Of a DNA stretch of 64,000 bases, positions 16,598-24,968 are shown in pieces. The stretch is from NCBI GenBank assembly GCA_946402275.1, contig CAMIVY010000002.1, forward strand, positions 62,001 through 126,000, read 5' to 3'. The notes under the pieces are model-generated. The model searched no databases, was not told the origin of the DNA, and worked only from the letters and a program-made list of their open reading frames with translations. The position numbers and the translations under genes were made by a program. Numbering within the stretch: the first letter of the stretch is position 1; every line of letters begins with the position of its first letter. The stretch is from an uncultured Prevotella sp. GTDB taxonomy: Bacteria; Bacteroidota; Bacteroidia; Bacteroidales; Bacteroidaceae.

Positions 16598-18133
16598 ATG
16601 AGAAAAATAATGATGGCAATGGTTGCACTCGTCGTAGTTGCAATCTCTTCTTGTACGGAAACCACTGACTTGATGGGCAACTCGCTGACGAGAGCCATTG
16701 ACCAATTCGATGTTGTTACCGATACTTTTGATGTATCAACAAAATCTCTCAAGGTGGATTCAGTGCTTTCAAAAAGCGTTTACAGCTATATTGGAAGACT
16801 GAAAGACCCAGAAACTGGCTCATACATTGTCAGCGATTACATGACCCAGTTCCACATTTTGGAAAATCAAGCCTCGAAGTTGTTCCCAGACTTGGATGTC
16901 ATTGAGGAAAAAGGAGGTAGTTTCATTCCCATAGCTGACTCTTGCTTCATAAGAATCGTTGTCAACAGCTATCAGGGCGACTCTCTGGCTTCCATGAAGC
17001 TGGTGTTGCGCGAACTTGACAAGCCTGTAGAGGAAAGCGGTCTTTACTATACCAACTTTGATCCTGCCAAGAAAGGCTATCTCCGTAATGAAGATATTGG
17101 CATCTCCCAGCCTGTAGTATATTCTATGGTCGATTTGACAAATAGCGACAGCTTACGTAATGTCTATCATACAAAAGGCTACTACGAGTCGGTAGATATT
17201 CCCCTCAACGACCTCTATATTGCCAAAGACGGCGAAGTCTATGAAAATTATGGTACATACATCATGTCGATGTATTACGAGCACCCTGAGTACTTCAGAA
17301 ATTCAAAGGCGTTCACCCGCAACGTCTGTCCTGGCTTCTACCTGCAGTGCGTTGACGGACTTGGTGTAATGACAGAAGTAGCCTACACTCAGATGTTGAT
17401 TTACTATCACTATTCGATTAATGATACTGAATATATAGACCACACCAGCATCAACGCCACAGAGGAAGTATTGCAGACTACCCATATCACAAACGACCAA
17501 AGCAACATCGACAAGCTCATTGCCGACAACGAATGCACCTATCTGAAAACTCCTGCAGGTATCTATACAGAAGTGACATTGCCCATCGAACAAATCAAGA
17601 CAGGTCACGAAAACGACACGATTACCTCTTCCAGGATTGTGTTCAGCCGTATGACAGAGAAGAGCAGATACAGCGACATTTTGCTGGAGGAGCCTACTCA
17701 GTTGCTCATGGTCGAAAGCGACAGCATCAGGACCTTCTTTGAATTGAACAGCGTACCAAACAATAAGACCTCTTATCTGGCTACGTTCAACAGCACGTAT
17801 AAGACCTATACGTTTAACAACATCTCGGCACTAATCAACCACAAGTTTAACAAGGTGAAGCCTTTTATTACCAATGAAGATGGAACAATCAACACTGAAA
17901 AACTCAGGCTTTACGATGAGGCAGAAGCTATCAAGAAAAAAGAAGGGAAGCCAAACAATAGTGACTGGAGAAAAGTCGTTTTGATTCCCGTACAGGTAGA
18001 AACCTCAGGAACAAACAGTGCCACTACCGTTTCCAATGAAATGAACGTGAACAGCGTCCGACTGGTTGGAGGCAGTGAGAACAAGCACGAGCCTGTGCGC
18101 ATCAGTGTCATCTTCAACAAGAATAAAGGCTGA
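16598..18133 (+). CDS. DUF4270 family lipoprotein
   Basis: 511 residues from the ATG at 16598 (a GTG one codon earlier is possible). Signal and lipobox (ALVVVAISSC) predict an outer-membrane or surface lipoprotein. The opening TETTDLMGNSL and the later SVYSYIGRLKDPETG are typical of DUF4270, a Bacteroidetes family of unknown function. Beta-rich, no catalytic motif recognised. Its last base is the first base of the ATG of the small downstream gene (TGATG overlap), implying coupled translation. Its place after the short glycogen-synthase gene looks like a conserved Bacteroidetes arrangement, from memory. Confidence 0.8.
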   Translation: MRKIMMAMVALVVVAISSCTETTDLMGNSLTRAIDQFDVVTDTFDVSTKSLKVDSVLSKSVYSYIGRLKDPETGSYIVSDYMTQFHILENQASKLFPDLDVIEEKGGSFIPIADSCFIRIVVNSYQGDSLASMKLVLRELDKPVEESGLYYTNFDPAKKGYLRNEDIGISQPVVYSMVDLTNSDSLRNVYHTKGYYESVDIPLNDLYIAKDGEVYENYGTYIMSMYYEHPEYFRNSKAFTRNVCPGFYLQCVDGLGVMTEVAYTQMLIYYHYSINDTEYIDHTSINATEEVLQTTHITNDQSNIDKLIADNECTYLKTPAGIYTEVTLPIEQIKTGHENDTITSSRIVFSRMTEKSRYSDILLEEPTQLLMVESDSIRTFFELNSVPNNKTSYLATFNSTYKTYTFNNISALINHKFNKVKPFITNEDGTINTEKLRLYDEAEAIKKKEGKPNNSDWRKVVLIPVQVETSGTNSATTVSNEMNVNSVRLVGGSENKHEPVRISVIFNKNKG

Positions 18134-18264
18134 TGGCAGACAATTTCCTTGAGAAGCATTTCGAGGAATATGAAGCCCGCAAGGCTGCATATCTTCGTAA
18201 GAAGAAGCACCTTCCCAAAATAAAGCATCATCTTCCGGAACGTCCGGAGGATGATGCTCTTTAG
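18133..18264 (+). CDS. Small basic protein (43 aa) coupled to the DUF4270 gene
   Basis: A 43-codon frame starting MADNFLEKHFEEYEARKAAY overlaps the DUF4270 stop codon by one base. The sequence is an amphipathic helix followed by a Lys/His-rich stretch (RKKKHLPKIKHH). The 1-nt coupling and alternating charge pattern support a real product, but no function is known to me. The final 14 codons lie inside a terminator hairpin. Confidence 0.6.
   Translation: MADNFLEKHFEEYEARKAAYLRKKKHLPKIKHHLPERPEDDAL
18224..18258. terminator. Terminator hairpin embedded in a coding end
   Basis: Arms 18224-18239 (AGCATCATCTTCCGGA) and 18243-18258 (TCCGGAGGATGATGCT) form a 16-bp stem with one G-T pair and a 3-nt loop, followed by a T-rich tract (CTTTAGTTTTCTTTAGTTTTTC). 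It ends the DUF4270 unit and lies between convergent genes. The stem is wholly within the last codons of the 43-residue gene. Confidence 0.8.
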
Positions 18265-18309
18265 TTTTCTTTAGTTTTTCTTCAGACAACGTTTCGCTCG
18301 TTATCAGCA

Positions 18310-20607
18310 CTATCCAACAATAGTGTATTTGGCAAATTTCAAAAGCAATTGCTTAGTACCTGCATTCTTGAATTCCACCGTAGCTTTGGTATTCTCGCCA
18401 GAGCCTTCTATCCTAATAACGCGTCCAACGCCGAAACGCTGATGTTCTATCACATTACCCTCCTGTAGTCCGATGTTGCCGATAGCCGATTGCGGACGGG
18501 GAGCCTCCTGACGGACGGGCACCAGTCGGGGCTTGGCATCAGCCACAAACTGCGTAGCCACAGGACGCGGATTCTGGAATCGGCTGACAGGCTTATTGCT
18601 GCTGGTGAAGCCTCCCAGTCCTGCCCCACCCTCAACACGCAACAGGCTAGGATCGATATCCTTGATGAATCGTGAAGGTGTGTCATATTCCATCTTTCCA
18701 TAGCGGAAGCGGTTCTGTGCACACGTCAGGATGCAATGCTTCTCGGCACGGGTAATAGCCACGTAGAGCAAACGGCGTTCCTCTTCCAATTCGCGCATGG
18801 AGTTAATGCACATCGGTGATGGGAAGATATTTTCTTCCAATCCCACTACAAATACGGTTGGAAATTCCAGTCCCTTAGCTGAGTGAATCGTCATCAGCGT
18901 CACCTTTGGCTGCTCCTCGTCACCCTCGCTGTCCAGGTCGGTCAACAAGGCCACCTCTTGCAGGAAGTCGCTCAGTCCTGTTTCCTGTTCACGACCTTCC
19001 TCACGTCTGCTTTCCACAAAGTCCTGCATACCACTCAGGAATTCCTCCAGGTTCTCCTGTCTCGACAAGTCTTCCGGGTTATTGGAGCTATAGATATCCT
19101 TGCTGATACCACTCTCCATGATGATGGAGTGTCCCAGTTCGTAGGCATCCTCATTATCTATGCGTCCACGCCATCCATCCACCAGCAGTTTGAAAGCCTC
19201 CAGTTTCGTCAGCGTTCCCTTGGCCAGTTTCAGGTCGAACACCATAGGCTGCGCTATCACCTGCCACAAGCTGACGTTATGCAGATTGGCTGTTTCCACT
19301 ATCTTGCCTACTGTCGTGTCACCAATGCCTCGCGTAGGATAGTTGATAATGCGTCGCAATGCCTCCTCATCGTTGGGGTTAGCCACCACACGGAAGTAGG
19401 CTATCACATCCTTTATCTCCTTGCGCTGATAGAAGCTCAGTCCGCCATAGATACGATACGGAATACCGTCCTTGCGCATCTGTTCCTCAAACGAACGACT
19501 CTGTGCATTGGTGCGATACAGAATGGCAAAGTCGCTAAACTCGCATCTCTCCTGTCTCCTAATCCGCTTGATGTCGTTGCAGACTATCATCGCCTCCTCC
19601 TTATCACTATAGGCAGGCTTCAAGGTAAGCCGTTCGCCCTCCTCGTTCTCGCTGAACACATCCTTGCGAATCTGTCGTTCGTTCTTGCGTATCAAGCTGT
19701 TGGCAGCCTGTACGATAAGCTGCGTCGAGCGATAGTTCTGCTCCAGCTTATACAACCGTGCACCATCATACTGTTTCTGGAAATCCAGGATATTATCGAT
19801 GTTCGCCCCACGGAAACTATAGATGCTCTGTGCATCGTCGCCTACCACGCAGACACGCCCATGCTCCCTGGTCAATTGCAGCACAATAGCCTGTTGTGCA
19901 AAGTTCGTATCCTGATACTCATCCACCAACACGTATTGGAATCGCTCCACATACTTCTTGCGAATGTCCTCATGGTCGCGCAACAACACATAAGTCTGAA
20001 CCAGCAAGTCGTCGAAGTCCATCGCATTGGCTTGCCTACATCTCTCCGAGTACCTATTATATATATCAGCTACCATAGGGCGCTTATGCTGCATATCGTC
20101 AGTAGCCCACGAACTGACGGCATACTGCTGGGGCAACAGCAAGTGGTTCTTAGCCATCGAGATTCGGTCAGCCACCGATGCTGGCTTATACGTCTTGTCG
20201 TCCAGCTGCATCTCCTTGATGATGCTCTTTACCAATGAACGGGAATCGGCCTGATCGTAGATGGTGAAATTGGCACCAAAGCCTATTCGTTCAGCCTCAA
20301 CCCTCAAGATACGGGCAAACACGGAGTGAAACGTGCCCATCTGCAATCTTACTGCCCTATCCTGACCTACCAGTCGTCCGATACGCTCCTTCATCTCTCG
20401 TGCAGCCTTGTTCGTAAAGGTCAGCGCAAGGATATTCCACGGAGCCATATCATAATGGTCCAACAAATAGGCTATCTTATACGTCAGCACACGCGTCTTT
20501 CCTGAGCCAGCACCGGCAATCACCAACTGCGGACCGTCACAATACACCACAGCCTCCCGCTGACTCTCATTCAGTTGTGCCAACAAACTATCGTCGAAAT
20601 TTCCCAT
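18310..20607 (-). CDS. uvrD: UvrD/PcrA-type DNA helicase
   Basis: 765 residues, typical of superfamily-1A 3'-5' helicases. Walker A is AGAGSGKT (31-38), motif Ia is ALTFTNKAAREMKERI, Walker B is LVDEYQDTNFAQQ, and motifs III-VI (DDAQSIYSFRGA, EQNYRSTQ, MTIHSAKGLEFPTVFVVG, LLYVAITRA) are intact. The C-terminal EHQRFGVGRVIRIEG is the Tudor-like domain that contacts RNA polymerase in PcrA. Roles: nucleotide excision repair, plasmid and fork processing. Its own promoter lies just upstream. A long antisense frame inside it is a codon-bias shadow. Confidence 0.95.
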   Translation of the reverse strand: MGNFDDSLLAQLNESQREAVVYCDGPQLVIAGAGSGKTRVLTYKIAYLLDHYDMAPWNILALTFTNKAAREMKERIGRLVGQDRAVRLQMGTFHSVFARILRVEAERIGFGANFTIYDQADSRSLVKSIIKEMQLDDKTYKPASVADRISMAKNHLLLPQQYAVSSWATDDMQHKRPMVADIYNRYSERCRQANAMDFDDLLVQTYVLLRDHEDIRKKYVERFQYVLVDEYQDTNFAQQAIVLQLTREHGRVCVVGDDAQSIYSFRGANIDNILDFQKQYDGARLYKLEQNYRSTQLIVQAANSLIRKNERQIRKDVFSENEEGERLTLKPAYSDKEEAMIVCNDIKRIRRQERCEFSDFAILYRTNAQSRSFEEQMRKDGIPYRIYGGLSFYQRKEIKDVIAYFRVVANPNDEEALRRIINYPTRGIGDTTVGKIVETANLHNVSLWQVIAQPMVFDLKLAKGTLTKLEAFKLLVDGWRGRIDNEDAYELGHSIIMESGISKDIYSSNNPEDLSRQENLEEFLSGMQDFVESRREEGREQETGLSDFLQEVALLTDLDSEGDEEQPKVTLMTIHSAKGLEFPTVFVVGLEENIFPSPMCINSMRELEEERRLLYVAITRAEKHCILTCAQNRFRYGKMEYDTPSRFIKDIDPSLLRVEGGAGLGGFTSSNKPVSRFQNPRPVATQFVADAKPRLVPVRQEAPRPQSAIGNIGLQEGNVIEHQRFGVGRVIRIEGSGENTKATVEFKNAGTKQLLLKFAKYTIVG

Positions 20608-20626
20608 ACCATTTTCTTTTAGCCCA

Positions 20627-20658
20627 CAAATTTACAAAGAATCCATGAGATGACCAAA
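20627..20658 (-). promoter_or_regulatory. Promoter of uvrD
   Basis: On the - strand, TTTG (20655-20658) and TAAATTTG (20627-20634) are exactly 20 nt apart, matching the Bacteroidetes consensus. Predicted start near 20620, 13 nt before the ATG. Confidence 0.75.
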
Positions 20659-20694
20659 TTTGCAGCTGGTAGTCCATCAGTTATTATCTCTTTT

Positions 20695-21537
20695 TTATTC
20701 GTAGGCATATACTAACCCGTACTTCTCATGCAGTTTCCGAAGAGAACCGTCGGACTTCATCTGACGGATGACATTGTTCACCATCTGCAAGAGATCCTCC
20801 TGACCCTTCTGCATCAAGACACCAATCTCACCATGAGTAAACGGAGCGTTCAACAGTGGGGCTGCAAGTCGTTGGTCAGTCTGCACATAATAAGGAGCCT
20901 CCGTAATTTCCGTTATCATCACGTCGGCTGCACCTTCGGCAATAAGTGTCGGTATTTCCTCGTTCTTCTGGTGAACGATTATATTTGCGTGAGTCAGGTT
21001 CTCGTTAGCAAACTTCTCGTTCAGTCCACCAGGATTTACCATCACACGGACTTCGGGCTTGTCGATGTCAGCCAACGACTTGTAGCGGTCTGCCTCTGAA
21101 GCCCTGCATAGGATAGTCTTGCCGTTAGCCAGATAGCCCTCGCTCATCAGCATCGTCTCACGTCGTGCGTCGGTAATGGTTATCCCGCCAATGGCGAGAT
21201 CAAACAACTGAGGCTCTGCCAATACATCTGCCGTCAACGTAGGCCATGAAGTCTTTTTGAACTCTATATTTACTCCTAACCTTCTTGCTATCTCGTTGGC
21301 AATATCAATGCCGAAGCCCCAGTAAGTCCCATCGGGTTGGCAGAAGGACAACGGCCTGTAGTCACCAGTAGTACCAAAAAGTATAGTGCCTCGATCTAGA
21401 ATCTCTGCAACTTTACCATTGTTGCTCTGCTCTGTTGCATTGTCCTCATTTGAAGCGCACGAGGCAAAACTGGTCGGTCCGCAAATGACCAGAACAGCTA
21501 TCAAAAACCAGGTCTTTAATCTTTCCAATCTTATCAT
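20695..21537 (-). CDS. Periplasmic solute-binding protein, cyclohexadienyl dehydratase (PheC)-like
   Basis: 280 residues from the Met at 21537. That start gives a signal segment (MIRLERLKTWFLIAVLVICG) and lies downstream of a -7 box; the frame is open 14 codons further. SBP_bac_3 fold: ILFGTTGDYRPLSF, GFGIDIANEIARRLG, WPTLTADVLAE, DLAIGGITIT, VMVNPGGLNEKFA, GAADVMITEITEA. The GTTGDY, GGIT and NPGGxNE blocks resemble PheC cyclohexadienyl/arogenate dehydratases, which make phenylpyruvate or phenylalanine in the periplasm, more than amino-acid transporters. No ABC permease or ATPase is adjacent, which favours an enzyme. An orphan amino-acid binding protein is the alternative. Confidence 0.72.
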   Translation of the reverse strand: MIRLERLKTWFLIAVLVICGPTSFASCASNEDNATEQSNNGKVAEILDRGTILFGTTGDYRPLSFCQPDGTYWGFGIDIANEIARRLGVNIEFKKTSWPTLTADVLAEPQLFDLAIGGITITDARRETMLMSEGYLANGKTILCRASEADRYKSLADIDKPEVRVMVNPGGLNEKFANENLTHANIIVHQKNEEIPTLIAEGAADVMITEITEAPYYVQTDQRLAAPLLNAPFTHGEIGVLMQKGQEDLLQMVNNVIRQMKSDGSLRKLHEKYGLVYAYE

Positions 21538-21567
21538 TGTTCCTGTACTGTATTTATAATCGGCTAC

Positions 21568-21575
21568 AAAATTAC
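21568..21575 (-). promoter_or_regulatory. -7 element upstream of the PheC-like gene
   Basis: TAATTTTG on the - strand matches the -7 consensus and predicts a start near 21561. This is inside the longest open frame and supports the internal ATG at 21537. A clear -33 element is not seen. Confidence 0.5.
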
Positions 21576-21634
21576 TCAATTTTCATCAGAAAAAAGTAGT
21601 GAGGACTAACTTTTAAGTGGTGAGCAGCAACTTT

Positions 21635-21702
21635 ATTAGTCCGTCCCGACGGACTGCCAGTCCGAACGGCTCGGACTGAGAGTCCGAAGCCTACGGACTA
21701 AT
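21635..21702. repeat. Compound hairpin element built from AGTCCG units
   Basis: Three hairpins are stacked: 21638-21655 (AGTCCGTC/GACGGACT, 2-nt loop), 21658-21678 (CAGTCCGA/TCGGACTG, 5-nt loop) and 21681-21699 (AGTCCG/CGGACT). A 10-bp outer pair ATTAGTCCGT (21635-21644) / ACGGACTAAT (21693-21702) encloses them. It lies upstream of the PheC-like gene. It resembles a dispersed palindromic intergenic repeat; no coding potential. Confidence 0.75.
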
Positions 21703-21821
21703 TGCTACTATTAATACCCAATGTTGTTTCATCATAACCTTGGGTTATTTCACAATAAGCGTTCCTTATTCATCAATAAGCGTGCCTTATTCGCACCAGA
21801 AAAAAAGTTTTTTCAAAATCT

Positions 21822-22092
21822 CCCTCCCTTCCTCCCTTTTTCTCTCGGAACCCCTTTATTTACTGGTGCTCACGGACGGGAGGGAAAACAAACATCCCTC
21901 CCGTCTCCCTCCCGTCCAGAGTCCCTCATCCTCCCATTGAGGTCTTATGCCCCGCTTGGAGTGAATCTCAAAAAAAAGGGAGGGAGCGAAGCCCAAAAAG
22001 GGAGGGTAACGGGAGGGACAATCATTCTCCCTCCCGTGCCTCAAACGCCCTGTACATCGGCATTTGAGAGGGGTAACGGGAGGAAGGGAGGG
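21822..22092. repeat. G-rich element with 15-bp terminal inverted repeats and paired G-quadruplex motifs
   Basis: A 271-bp unit bounded by exact inverted repeats CCCTCCCTTCCTCCC (21822-21836) and its complement (22078-22092). Inside are two hairpins with 9-nt loops: GACGGGAGGGA/TCCCTCCCGTC (21875-21885/21895-21905) and ACGGGAGGGA/TCCCTCCCGT (22009-22018/22028-22037). A C-rich G4 complement lies at 21896-21913, and a G4 motif GGG-A-GGG-TAAC-GGG-A-GGG at 22000-22017 on the + strand. No convincing ORF. It looks like a non-autonomous repeat or MITE-like element. Confidence 0.7.
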
Positions 22093-22106
22093 CAAAATTT
22101 CTAATT

Positions 22107-22156
22107 CTCCGAAAGTAATTACTTTCGGAGTAATTAAATTTCTATTCGGAGTAATT
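22107..22156. repeat. 24-bp perfect palindrome with repeated CGGAGTAATT
   Basis: 22107-22130 is a perfect palindrome (half-site CTCCGAAAGTAA). Its right end CGGAGTAATT (22126-22135) recurs at 22147-22156. Further right, a CATTACGGCTC repeat occurs twice around 22228-22262. From there to 22400 I see nothing recognisable. A binding site for a dimeric regulator or another dispersed repeat is possible. Confidence 0.55.
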
Positions 22157-22402
22157 GAAATCACTTCCGGATACTCCATCTTGACTTACTACATCGGATG
22201 ACAGTCACCCGTCCCTTCTATGGCATTGCATTACGGCTCGTCACCTACGACATTACGGCTCATTGATCACGACATCAAAGCATTTCAATCGTATTGAGGG
22301 AATTGAATATGAATTGGCCTGTCTAATCTTACCATCACTAAACAAAAGAGAAAAGTTAAGCGGAAACACTAAACAGGGATTTGGTGGAGTGGGAATAAAA
22401 AA

Positions 22403-22433
22403 AGAAAAGTCCACCTAAAAAGGGAACTTTTCT
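22403..22433 (-). terminator. Terminator of the 358-residue secreted protein gene
   Basis: On the - strand, AGAAAAGT (22426-22433) pairs with ACTTTTCT (22403-22410) with extra CC/GG pairs, followed by a T run. It lies 17 nt after the stop of the gene at 22450. Confidence 0.7.
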
Positions 22434-22449
22434 CTATTATATTATGTTA

Positions 22450-23526
22450 TTATTGCTGCTTACTCTTTACCAGCTCTCCTGCTGACTGACGTAATGCTGC
22501 GGCTTTTTGTTGCAGTTCTTCTTTGCTATTGCAATAGATGATCTCTCGAATTTCAATATATTTACGACTGCTCTTAGTGTCAATTCTGGAGATCCAATTG
22601 CCTTTATCATCATACTTGTAATCAGTATAAACTACTCTAGGTTCAAGCCAAAGCATCTTGCCTTTGTCTTTTCCCCATCCCCAGTGACCATCAATCCATT
22701 GTATTTCGTCACCTTGCTTGTTATATACGAATTTTCTGCCTGGGGTGTTCCCTGTTCCCCAGCCGTCAGTGTTAATTTCCCTAATCTGACAATACTGTTG
22801 CAGCTTACCGCCAGTGGTATAAGAATAGGTTCCCATTGGAAATGACTCCATATCAATGCTGTGCATCAACATTTTATTTGGTTTCTCAACTCTAATAAGC
22901 TTTCCATTCTTATATGTTCTGACACCCTTCTCCGTTGCATCACCAGAAGCTTTGTATATTGTGTATTCATAAGCTCCATTAGCTGTTGGTTTTGCAACGA
23001 GCTTCGCAGCAATCTTACCATTACTAATCATGGTATAAGTGGTTAGAACTTTATTGTTGTCATACTTATAGTCAATCGTCAGGTAATCAGAACATTTGGT
23101 ATTTGACACCATCCTCTGCTCAAATGAGTTGTCTAGTGCCAAAATCATGGGACGGTAGTTATCAATGTCCTTACCGTCAGTTCTGCATGTTATCTGTGGT
23201 CTATGCACTGTTATACCAGAAGCGTCCGATGTGTAATCAAACAACGTGGATATTGCTTCGGTATAAGAAGATCCATTAGAATACAGGTCACGGTTAAGAA
23301 ATGAACGGCCTTTCTCGTCATAAAAGGTTGCATACATTCTCTCTAGCATGCCAGGTGTAGGTTCTCCAAAGTTCTCCTTGTATTCATACCTAGAATACAA
23401 CACTGCAATAACGTTACCTTTCAGGTTATCGTCCTGCACATTAGTAAACTCTGCTTGCCATCCAAATCCGGCAAACGCACTTGTTGTCGCCATAATAGCG
23501 ATAATTAATAAAAATAATTTTTTCAT
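22450..23526 (-). CDS. Secreted protein of unknown function (358 aa)
   Basis: Signal peptide MKKLFLLIIAIMATTSAFA is clear, and a small purine-rich site (AGGAGA) precedes the ATG. The mature protein is rich in Tyr, Asp and Asn, with short beta-hairpin-like repeats (DYKYDNNKVLTTY, RTYKNGKLIRVE, FVYNKQGDEIQW, DYKYDDKGNWISR) reminiscent of YD/WG-type repeats. No catalytic motif recognised. Third gene of a - strand unit with the DUF697-like membrane protein (92-nt gap) and the 54-residue peptide. Base composition is more AT-rich than the flanking genes. Likely periplasmic or surface. Confidence 0.7.
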   Translation of the reverse strand: MKKLFLLIIAIMATTSAFAGFGWQAEFTNVQDDNLKGNVIAVLYSRYEYKENFGEPTPGMLERMYATFYDEKGRSFLNRDLYSNGSSYTEAISTLFDYTSDASGITVHRPQITCRTDGKDIDNYRPMILALDNSFEQRMVSNTKCSDYLTIDYKYDNNKVLTTYTMISNGKIAAKLVAKPTANGAYEYTIYKASGDATEKGVRTYKNGKLIRVEKPNKMLMHSIDMESFPMGTYSYTTGGKLQQYCQIREINTDGWGTGNTPGRKFVYNKQGDEIQWIDGHWGWGKDKGKMLWLEPRVVYTDYKYDDKGNWISRIDTKSSRKYIEIREIIYCNSKEELQQKAAALRQSAGELVKSKQQ

Positions 23527-23617
23527 ATTCTCCTATAATTAAATTTGTTTATACTCACATATAAGGGGTTTAGTTCAACACCTTTATACCTTATTCTTGT
23601 TTATTGATTTCCAAATA

Positions 23618-24802
23618 TCATACCTCATCCTTTTTCCAGAAGTTAAATGACCACTTTTTCTTAGGACTCTCTTTGACAATATCTTCTTCATCTACTCGCT
23701 CTATGTCATCAAATGTATCATTCTCAACTATAGGCTGTTTATCTTTGGTAACTTTTTTATAAGCTTTCTCAAAGCCTTTCATTGCCCAGGACAAACCAGT
23801 ATTTCCCAATTGCATAGGAACTTCTGCAAGCAGATGAGGGATTTGACCAAGGGCTTTGATTTTTGCCCTCAGCTTGACTCTTCTTCCCTTTGCACCCTTT
23901 AATTCAGCCGATCCTTTCTGGAGGTAATATTTGACAATGTAGCCAATCGCAATTGTCATAATGCTATTTGCTAGTCCATCTGCTAAAGGAGCAAGTGGAA
24001 CACCTGGCAGATTCAAACCTTTCACATATTGTGTAAAGTCGATACTTGAAGGGGCAACGTCAGGTATTTCAACATCAGGGACATCAACGTCAGGAACGTC
24101 TGTAAGGTCGTCTATAGCATTGACGGCAGTCTCAGCAGCGTCTTGGAAGAAATAGCTAAAGAATGCTGCACTGATGACATACCAATATACTTTTATTAAC
24201 TGTAATTTATTCGGACGGAAGCCAGAGGCCCTCACAATGTCAGCTACCATCCGATAATTCAAGCCAAGAGTAGCCAAAGTATCAAGTCTGTTACTAGAAG
24301 AAACAGCGGTGATAATAAAGACTTTTGTGGCATAGCTGATGATATGCTTGTCAACAACTCTATACCTCTGCTTCAATTCCTTCCTGATAAATTCCTTGAT
24401 GGATTCTGTATCTTTCCCTTTAGTGTCATACCATTCTGTAACCAAATTCTGCTGATAGCCCAATCTCTCTTTTATAGGCAAATATGAGCAGTTTTTAGTC
24501 AACTTCTCTGCAAATGATACCAATCTACCCCGATAGTCCTCTTCGCTAACCCCTTCACCTTTTTCTTCTACATCCAACAATGGGAACTCAGGAGCATTAT
24601 GAATTGCTCTCATAGGCTGGAAGATGGCAGCATTACAAAGATAAACAAAGAGGCCAACTAGAAGGAGATAAAAGGCATATTCGACGTAAGGCACACCAAA
24701 CACAGTGGTCATCTTTTCACCAACTGTTATAATGTTTCCCAAGATCACGATAATTGATATAAGGGCAAACAGCACAGCCATCAATATCAAGATACGTTTC
24801 AT
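23618..24802 (-). CDS. DUF697-like membrane protein
   Basis: 394 residues. Two N-terminal membrane segments (about 5-25 and 42-62) precede a soluble helical region with Arg/Lys-rich stretches. A hydrophobic region around 150-225 (YATKVFIITAVSSSNRLDTL, then IKVYWYVISAAFFSYFFQDA) and a late one (about 275-295, NSIMTIAIGYIVKYYL) match the DUF697 pattern. An Asp-Val-Pro repeat (DVPDVDVPDVEIPDVAP) lies before the last segment, and an acidic/basic tail follows. DUF697 proteins often accompany YcjX/EngA-like GTPases, but none is adjacent. Its ATG overlaps the stop of the 54-residue gene (ATGA). Confidence 0.7.
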   Translation of the reverse strand: MKRILILMAVLFALISIIVILGNIITVGEKMTTVFGVPYVEYAFYLLLVGLFVYLCNAAIFQPMRAIHNAPEFPLLDVEEKGEGVSEEDYRGRLVSFAEKLTKNCSYLPIKERLGYQQNLVTEWYDTKGKDTESIKEFIRKELKQRYRVVDKHIISYATKVFIITAVSSSNRLDTLATLGLNYRMVADIVRASGFRPNKLQLIKVYWYVISAAFFSYFFQDAAETAVNAIDDLTDVPDVDVPDVEIPDVAPSSIDFTQYVKGLNLPGVPLAPLADGLANSIMTIAIGYIVKYYLQKGSAELKGAKGRRVKLRAKIKALGQIPHLLAEVPMQLGNTGLSWAMKGFEKAYKKVTKDKQPIVENDTFDDIERVDEEDIVKESPKKKWSFNFWKKDEV

Positions 24803-24963
24803 TTCTTGTCCTCCTTCTTCCTAGAAAAATACCACAGTGTGATTATAATGGCTATTACATTTCCAATTACAGGAGTCCACATTCCTTTTGTTGCGTAGAA
24901 TATGCTACCGATAACAAAAATTGCTAGCATCACCTGTTTCAGCCCATTATTCTTGTCATTCAT
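24799..24963 (-). CDS. Small membrane peptide (54 aa)
   Basis: A 54-codon frame (MNDKNNGLKQ to FSRKKEDKK) has two hydrophobic stretches (VMLAIFVIGSIFYA and VIGNVIAIIITLWYF), a short loop and a basic tail. It overlaps the DUF697-like gene by 4 nt (ATGA), so the two are almost certainly co-translated. A stable hairpin ends 5 nt before the ATG. Function unknown; could be a small partner or stabiliser of the larger membrane protein. Confidence 0.65.
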   Translation of the reverse strand: MNDKNNGLKQVMLAIFVIGSIFYATKGMWTPVIGNVIAIIITLWYFSRKKEDKK

Positions 24964-24968
24964 ACACC

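Noticed and set aside
18883..20238. 451-codon open frame antisense to uvrD
   Set aside because: Lies wholly inside a gene with complete helicase motifs; it has no signal, domain or promoter and reflects codon bias.
21721..22104. 127-codon frame across the G-rich element
   Set aside because: Translation is a product of CCCTCCC/GGGAGGG repeats; better explained as non-coding repeat.
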